In this document: in pieces, positions 57,948 to 64,000 of the stretch
Position numbering within the stretch: the stretch's first letter is position 1
Layout of the letters: every line of letters starts with the position of its first letter
NCBI GenBank assembly: GCA_039707465.1
Contig: CM077643.1
Coordinates: 48,020,605 to 48,084,604, forward strand
DNA: 64,000 bases
Direction: 5' to 3'
Origin: Rhabdophis nuchalis
Lineage: Eukaryota; Chordata; Lepidosauria; Squamata; Natricidae
Made by a program: the position numbers and the translations under genes
The notes under the pieces: model-generated
Seen by the model: the letters and a program-made list of their open reading frames with translations, nothing else
Databases searched by the model: none
Told to the model about the DNA's origin: nothing

Positions 57948-58703
57948 GTAAGGAGGAGAATGGCAACTTGAACTAAATATTGATTGCTACCCTGTAAAAG
58001 TTTAAGATGGACTATTCAGGTCTATTTCAGATGCCTACAGTATTTCAGTCCTGCTCCCGCCCCTTTTTTTCTTGAATATCAATGTTCTTAAATATTGTCA
58101 GATACAAATATTGTCACATTGGCTCTGTTGACAGATGGAACCTGAGTTATAGTGAGATTTTTTTCCGTTAAATAAAAGGTCATGGAGAATTGCCCTTCCC
58201 TTCGATTTGCATATGGTAGTGTGTAGAGGTTGGCTCTACATAAAAACAATTATGTTGTACATATTCATGTTCAAAATCAATAATAATTTCATAGTAGATG
58301 ATGGGCAGAATCTGTCCTGTCTTTGCTATCTCAACAATTTTTAATTAAAGGCACAGGTAAAAAATGATAAAGAATAAGAGGTGAAAATTGTATCAATTGT
58401 ATGTGGGAAAATTTAAAAACTCTGCCAATAAATTATTTGCCAATTGTGTTGGAAAAGGATGTAGGATTTATTTATCTGCCTGCTTGCTTATTATGCTAAA
58501 TCAAAGCAGGATTTTTTAGTTGCTAAGATTTTACATTCAGACTTAACAATTTAAAGAGGTGATTCTTAGAATTCTGCATGTTAATGTGTAATTTGAGATT
58601 GCAGGTTACAAATTATTTTTGTAGTTACTTTTGCAAAAGAAGTGAAATTTACCTCTGTGATATTGCACTGAGGGAAATGGATGCAATATTCCTTTCCTTG
58701 TAG

Positions 58704-58788
58704 ATACGATGAATGGGTAAAAGCTGATAGGATTATTTGGCCTGCAGAAAAAGGAGGACCAAAGAAGAAGCAAAAGAAAAAAGCAAAA
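58704..58788 (+). CDS. ARID4A: ARID4A exon 19: end of chromobarrel, nuclear signal
   Basis: 85 nt encode residues 625-653: (R)[19 protein letters not shown] then [14 protein letters not shown] and RIIWP close the aromatic cage fold. The lysine run is a likely nuclear localisation signal. The acceptor is CTTGTAG and the donor GTAAGT. Confidence 0.96.
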
Positions 58789-59229
58789 GTAAGTCATGTT
58801 CATAAATTATTTTTCACATCTAATTAATTTATAAAAATCTTTCCCTTCTCTTATTCACTATTTTCAATGTATTTGAAGTAAGAGAAAACGAATCACCATG
58901 AAGACCAGGAAAATAGCCATTTAGACAAACCCAGTTTTTTCTGGAAATTGTTTTGAGTAATTTGACGGGATGCTTCACTTTTTTCATGATAAAATATTGA
59001 GGTGCTTAGAATTGTAAGATTTATGACCGAGAGCTCTGATTTTCCAAAGGGTTAATTTGATCTTTCAAAGCAGATCTAGGAAACTCCTATTCCACAAATG
59101 AAGATCTGTCACTTGACACTAGTTGTGTCCTTTGCTGAGCAGAAGCTCTACAGTGGATATTTTTATGCATTCTGTGATGAAAAAGTCTAAACTTCCTGTG
59201 ACAATGAGATCTTTTATGTTTGTATTCAG

Positions 59230-59437
59230 AGTAAAGAAGACTCTGAAAAAGATGAAAATAAAGAGAAAGAGGAGGAGAAACAAAAGGGAAAGCGTGGACG
59301 TCCTCCTCTGAAATCAACTCTTCTATCAAATCTCTCTTGTGGTCTGTCTAAAACTCCTAATAATGACAGTAAATCAGGAGTGCGAAGTGCACGCAGCAGC
59401 CTGCTGGATTGTTCACCCTTGCTTAATGGGACAGAAG
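59230..59437 (+). CDS. ARID4A: ARID4A exon 20: charged linker with AT-hook-like motif
   Basis: 208 nt encode residues 654-722 plus one base. A Glu/Lys run precedes [20 protein letters not shown]. The KRGRPP core resembles an AT-hook. A serine/arginine stretch ([20 protein letters not shown]) follows. The acceptor is TGTATTCAG and the donor GTACTT, the weakest GT donor in the gene. Confidence 0.88.
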
Positions 59438-59650
59438 GTACTTCTGCTTACATGTCATGTGGCAATCAGTTTTTGCTCAGTTGCTCAAGCTGGCAATGAG
59501 GCACATTAAGGTAGAAACTGTTTTCTCATTTTAAAATCAACACAATATACAAGTAAAAATATACAAATAATTGCCAAATTATTACATGTAGTTCTTTTGT
59601 AGTGCTTTTGCTCCCTACCTCTGTATTATTGCCTCTTTAATTTTTTTTAG

Positions 59651-59713
59651 GCATGCCTCGCAGGCAAACAAGACGTAGCTCAGGAATGTTGGATTCTGAC
59701 AGAGGGTCAAATG
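59651..59713 (+). CDS. ARID4A: ARID4A exon 21: 63-nt basic/serine cassette
   Basis: 63 nt in phase 1-1 encode (G)MPRRQTRRSSGMLDSDRGS then N. The acceptor is TTTTTTTTAG and the donor GTGAGA. RRQT and RRSS match basophilic-kinase sites (inference). The exon can be skipped without a frame change. I do not recall an equivalent in the main mammalian isoform. Confidence 0.75.
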
Positions 59714-60018
59714 GTGAGAATTTTTTAAAATAAACTCTAGGGAGAAATTTCACAAATTTGGGGAAAGAAAGAACAAGTGCCAATCCTTAGATGAAGAGAT
59801 ATATGATGCTGTCTCCAATGAAGAAAGAATCGAGTGTATATTATTTGTTACTTACTGACATAATGAACACTTCCATTTACATGAAGGGCTTTTATAAAAC
59901 AGTTGCACAACATTTTGGAGGCTGTGAGTTTTACTTGGCTTTGAAGCAATGTCTGGGTCTGGACAAAAATAACACATTTAAACGTAAATATACTTTTCAC
60001 TAACATAATCCTACAGTG

Positions 60019-60019
<1 letters not shown>

Positions 60020-60051
<32 letters not shown>
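60020..60051. repeat. (CA)n microsatellite
   Basis: About 16 perfect CA units lie in intron 21. Confidence 0.95.
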
Positions 60052-60053
<2 letters not shown>

Positions 60054-60743
60054 TCCAAAGATGAAAGGTTTACTCACTTTATGACATAACCCCAATTAAT
60101 ACCCTTTTAAATTATATTTTGTGATATTTTTTTAGAAATTAAAGGGGGTATTTTTTGTCCACAGCGTCTCATTAGAGGCCAAAACCCACTGAAACAAAAT
60201 GATTTTCAATGCTAATGAAAATATCAGAAGAGAAAGATTAATGAGCCACTGGAAATAGCATGTTTCATAATGCAAGGACTACCACAGAGAAATATTGAAA
60301 TTCTATTCTTTTAATTTTATCTTACATTAAAAATTAAAAATTAGGTGGCAACTTTTGAAAGGATTTCACTAAAAGTTCTAGAATAGCCACATACAGCCCT
60401 TCAGTTTGTAAGGCCTGCCATGTAAGTTGAGGTCTTTTCTTTCTTTATTAAATATTAAGCTGGGACATGACTTGAAATATGAAAAAATGAAATTTTCTTT
60501 CTCATATTTGATGTATTTTGCAATTACAAATTGGAATTACAAATTCCTAAATAAAATTGTGTGGCTGTGTTTGTAACTAAAGATTACTTAAACATTCTAC
60601 ATGTTTCTAGATAGTTCTCATTGGAGTACTAAAATCAAAAATTGAACATTGTTTTTTCTATGTAGTATATAAATAAATACAATATTTATGTAGATTTCAA
60701 TCTGAATTTCTGCCTTTTCGTCCTTTAATGTTGTTTTTGATAG

Positions 60744-61853
60744 ACTCGGTTTCATCAGATAGTGAAGCAGATGAAGCTTCTGAAAAGAACAATGAAGAAT
60801 TTTCTCCAGCTAGTTTTGAAATGGAAAATGAAAAACGAACAGTTGATAAACCTGTTGAAGAGATTGTAAAGATCTCACAAATGTTGAAAGAGAATGATCA
60901 GAATCAAGTTCATCCTTTAGAAAAATTGAAATTAGAAGATGAAGAGAGTGAACAAGTGGTTCAGAATTGTGGAAGTAAAAATGATCAAATAGAAGATGTA
61001 AAAAGAGAGGTGGAGAAATCACCTAAAGGAAAAGGCCGGAAGAATCGAACAAGAGAGTCTTCCCTAGAGAATTCAAAGAACACATTATTAAATCAGGAAG
61101 AAACAACCAATGAACCTGTTGCAGAATCTGAACGATTAAATCCTTCTTCCTTGGAAAATAAAGGTTTGAGCTCTTCTTCTGAGAATGAAGCAGATCTCTG
61201 GGCAAAAGATAAGAAGTTTATGAAAAGAAAAGTGATAGAACAGCCATCACCTGACAAAAGGGTACGACAAGAGGGTGAGCTGCCTGTGCCAAATATTGTG
61301 ACTGAAGAGAAGGCAAATGAATGTTATGGGACAGAAGAATGTAAGGATTTCAGTGGTGATGACTCTCTTCGAAATGAGAATGAAGAAATGCCATCATTGG
61401 TGGCAGAATCAGATCAACGGCTCCATGTTCGGGGAAGTGAACCCTTTGATTGTTCTGCAGAGGAAAACCATAGCACACCGTTGAAAGATGAAGATGACTC
61501 CATGCCTCAAATTGGTCCTGAAACTCTCCTTTGCCATGAAGTGGACTTGGATGATCTTGACGAAAAGGACAAGAATGGACCTGAAAGTTTGGTTGCAGAA
61601 AAACAAGATGGTAGTAACCTCACTTCAAATCCCCCTATGTTACCTTCTGTGATCCAGCCAAATTTCTCTGTTGCCTCACCTCTAACGTTTAGTCAGGATG
61701 AATCACCAAGCATAAAAAGTGAAAGTGACATGACCATTGAAGTGGACAGTGTGGCTGAAGAGTCTCAAGAAGGCCTCTGCGAGAATGAATCTGCCAATGG
61801 GTTTGAAGCTTCCAGCAACTGTAGCATAGCTAGTCCAGAAATTGGAGAAAAGG
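60744..61853 (+). CDS. ARID4A: ARID4A exon 22: large acidic exon with Rb-binding LxCxE
   Basis: 1,110 nt encode residues 744-1113. The acceptor is TTTTTGATAG and the donor GTAAGG. The product is disordered, acidic and serine-rich. The conserved block GPETLLCHEVDLDDLDEKDK contains LLCHE (61,526-61,540, residues 1005-1009), the LxCxE motif that binds the retinoblastoma pocket. NFSVASPLTFSQDESPSIKS and EVDSVAEESQEGLCENESAN are also conserved. A short basic stretch KRKVIEQPSPDKRVRQ could be a second nuclear signal. Confidence 0.96.
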
Positions 61854-62039
61854 GTAAGGACTACCTATTCTAAGTACAAAGCTTCTCTGTGGTGATTTAA
61901 ATTAATTGAAAATGCATTTTACAATATACCAAGAGATCAGAAACCAGGTCTTTTGACTAATTCCTCATTTAACTTTTTGAAGACAAATGTAGGACTATTC
62001 ACATTTTAGTTCATTTTTATCCTGCCAAGGCATAATACC

Positions 62040-62087
<48 letters not shown>
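62040..62087. repeat. (GT)n microsatellite
   Basis: About 23 perfect GT units lie in intron 22 on the sense strand. Confidence 0.95.
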
Positions 62088-62089
<2 letters not shown>

Positions 62090-62989
62090 AGAATATTTTT
62101 CGTATTTTTTATCGTGTTCAATTTGGATTGCCTTCGGCTATCTTATCTGATATGTATTAATGTTGCATCCATTAAATAAATGATTGAAACCTTTGAATTG
62201 AAACCTAATTAAGGTGTTTACTGCAGCGTTTTGATAAGTATATTCTCAGGTTTATTTTTTACTGGATGATAGCCAGTGGTTCCTTTTTAAACGAGAATAC
62301 AACTTGTGCATTAGCAGCGACTTGCATTTATTAGCAGGAAGTTGTGATTCTGTTCACTGAGACAACTGTTTCTTCATCTTTAGTAGGTATAAGGAGGCTG
62401 TGAGAAAATGCCTGGGAAATACAATATAAAAAAATAAAATCAAACTATAAAAGAAATCCCCACAATTTCATTAATCTTGTAAAGTAGTTCTACACCATAA
62501 CTGCAGCAGCAATTATCGTAGGGGTGGTTTCAGACACACAACACCCAGGCAGCAGAATTTTGTCTTAGGGAGAAGTAAATATTTAGAAATTTAAGAAAAC
62601 TTTCCCTTTTATTCTGTTTTTCTTGTGATTTCTCATGTAATTCACATTATCCTCTTGCTTTAAGAATGCATTAGGTGTACTTATAGGAATTGCCTTTGCA
62701 TGTCTTCCGCTGCACATTTCACACTCTACTCCATGTCCTTCAGAAGATGACTCTGTTGCCTTTCTTGACACTTTCCCTACCATCCCTTTGGGGCAATATT
62801 TTTATGTCTCTGAAGTTAACCTTCATTGTACAGGGAGTATGGACTGCTACAGATTTTTTCTTTCTGTTGTCATTATGATCTCTTGGGAATGGCAATTTTT
62901 CTGATTCTTTTCATTTCTTATACAAGTAACTTAACATTTTAAACAATGAAACATGTTATATAGAATGGCAACTTTCATTTTACTTTCAG

Positions 62990-63094
62990 GACAAAAAAGG
63001 CCTGGTGATAACAGTGGTAGTTCACTGGCAAAGCGGCAAAAGAGAACCCCCAAACGAGCAAGTACGATAGTCAAAAGTGAGAAAAATGGGACAG
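62990..63094 (+). CDS. ARID4A: ARID4A exon 23: basic region
   Basis: 105 nt encode residues 1114-1148: (G)[19 protein letters not shown] then [15 protein letters not shown], plus one base. The acceptor is TTACTTTCAG and the donor [16 protein letters not shown] is strongly basic. The final exons, which carry the SIN3-interacting C-terminus, are not in the window. Confidence 0.94.
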
Positions 63095-64000
63095 GTATGT
63101 AGGTTTTATTCCCAGAAAAGTTTTTGTACTTTTTGTTTTACGTACTTCTAAGTGTTATAGGTATACAGAGCTGAATTTCCTTGAAAATGTTTAGAAAAGT
63201 GCTCTCAAAAAGAAATTTTGTGGGTTCACAATTTATAGTATCTTCTTGCTAAGAATAATGGATAGAATTCTGCATCTGTGCCGGTTTGTAAAGTGCTAAA
63301 AATTTGTGATCATCATAATCATCACTGCTTGGGTCAGTGTGAAAGGATGGGGGAGGGGTGGAATTACGAACAGCAATATGGCACTCCTGGACACTCTGAT
63401 CTGGATATACATTTAATAGATTTCATTGACGCTGGCTATCTTTTATTTTTAATCCATCTAGCAACCATTACCCACCTCAGCCCATTTCTTCAAGTGATTT
63501 GATTCACCTCTTCCTGTTAAACTTTAACATTTTCTCTCATTCATATGGGGCTGTTACTGGTCAGGACAATCTTGTACAAGTGATCCTGGCATTCTATGAC
63601 ATCATTTCCAGACAGACATATGCCATTTGGTTTTTGCAAGCCCATGTTTGCTTCTTTATTTATCTAGGGAGCTCATGGATACAAAAGACCCTGTTGAGAG
63701 TCCCCCCCCCCCCACTCAATTCTTAGTCTCTGAATCATTGTGACCACAGTGGCTGCTTTACAACCACCAGGTTTCCTTAATGAGTGAAAAGTTAGGTTGG
63801 TGACCAATCAACCTGTTTTATGAGCATCATGACACTGATGGGCACGTTCCATGACTGCAGGATGAGGACTACCTGTAATATTTTTTGAAAGTATGTACAG
63901 TATGTGAGTCTGTGTTCTAGCATTTTAAGCTTGAACTATCATGACTGTATAGCATCCTAGTCGGAGTTCTCTCCTTTTCAGAAATAGTTGTGGGACATTT
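63095..64000 (+). other. Start of ARID4A intron 23, window end
   Basis: The sequence after exon 23 shows no further exon within the window. About half of it is the MITE-like repeat at 63,480-63,885. Confidence 0.6.
63480..63885. mobile_element. MITE-like repeat with poly-C and 'gatgaggactacctgta' end
   Basis: The right end 'aggatgaggactacctgtaa' and a poly-C run (63,702-63,713) are shared with the repeat at about 6990-7310. The left boundary is uncertain. It lies in the intron after exon 23. Confidence 0.5.

Larger units (their letters stand above)
11700..63094 (+). other. ARID4A: ARID4A gene (RBBP1), 3' end beyond the window
   Basis: ARID4A is a nuclear chromatin adaptor that binds retinoblastoma protein and the SIN3-HDAC corepressor complex. 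Its reader domains bind histone marks and DNA. One non-coding and 22 coding exons join in frame to about 1,148 codons. The domains are Tudor (about 4-118), acidic linker (150-165), PWWP-like/RBB1NT (about 168-265), ARID (about 308-404), acidic/lysine-rich linker (405-578), chromobarrel (about 580-640), basic nuclear signal (644-653), and an acidic tail with LLCHE at 1005-1009. The C-terminal SIN3-binding region lies outside the window. ARID4A is preferred over the paralogue ARID4B because the Tudor, linker and LxCxE neighbourhood match ARID4A as remembered, and because of the PSMA3 neighbour. Confidence 0.96.

Noticed and set aside
11700..63094. Assignment to the paralogue ARID4B
   Set aside because: The N-terminus, the linker sequences and the PSMA3 neighbour fit ARID4A.

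Overview
This is nuclear DNA from a squamate reptile, most likely a snake. It is AT-rich, intron-containing vertebrate sequence carrying two known genes. It is littered with squamate-typical retroposons (CR1, L2-type, RTE-BovB and L1 fragments) and short palindromic DNA transposons. The snake assignment rests on repeat types recognised from memory; no search was run.

Layout. Positions 129-2244 hold the last three coding exons of PSMA3, the proteasome alpha-7 subunit (+ strand, 5' part outside the window). Positions 2245 to about 11,690 are intergenic and repeat-dense: nested hAT-type MITEs and a young 2.9-kb L2-type LINE on the minus strand. A CpG-island promoter (about 10,450-12,300) leads into ARID4A (RBBP1), also on the + strand. 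One non-coding exon and 22 coding exons of ARID4A can be placed from about 11,700 to 63,094. They give roughly 1,148 codons, and the C-terminal exons lie beyond the window. PSMA3 followed by ARID4A in the same orientation matches the vertebrate order known from human chromosome 14.

The ARID4A exons join in frame at every junction and encode, in order, an N-terminal Tudor domain, a PWWP-like/RBB1NT region, an ARID DNA-binding domain, an acidic linker, a chromobarrel domain, a lysine-rich nuclear signal, and a long acidic/serine-rich tail with an LxCxE retinoblastoma-binding motif. Two symmetric small exons (42 and 63 nt), a GC-AG intron and a CAGCAG tandem acceptor lie in the linkers around the chromobarrel domain, so these linkers look like places of isoform variation.

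The introns hold most of the remaining sequence: a degraded BovB piece next to exon 5, a CR1 copy in intron 7, an ancient L2-type copy in intron 8, a second fairly young L2-type copy in intron 9, a short L1-type insertion with a perfect 16-bp target duplication in intron 11, and many paired MITEs.

No operon, CRISPR array, phage or new enzymatic system is present. The most interesting observations are eight co-oriented CCAAT boxes with roughly 33/67-bp spacing in the ARID4A promoter; an inverted copy of the empty target site of the young L2-type LINE, sitting inside a palindromic MITE 2 kb away; the cluster of unusual splice features in ARID4A; a 220-bp hairpin repeat; and a near-palindromic RFX-type X-box in the largest intron.
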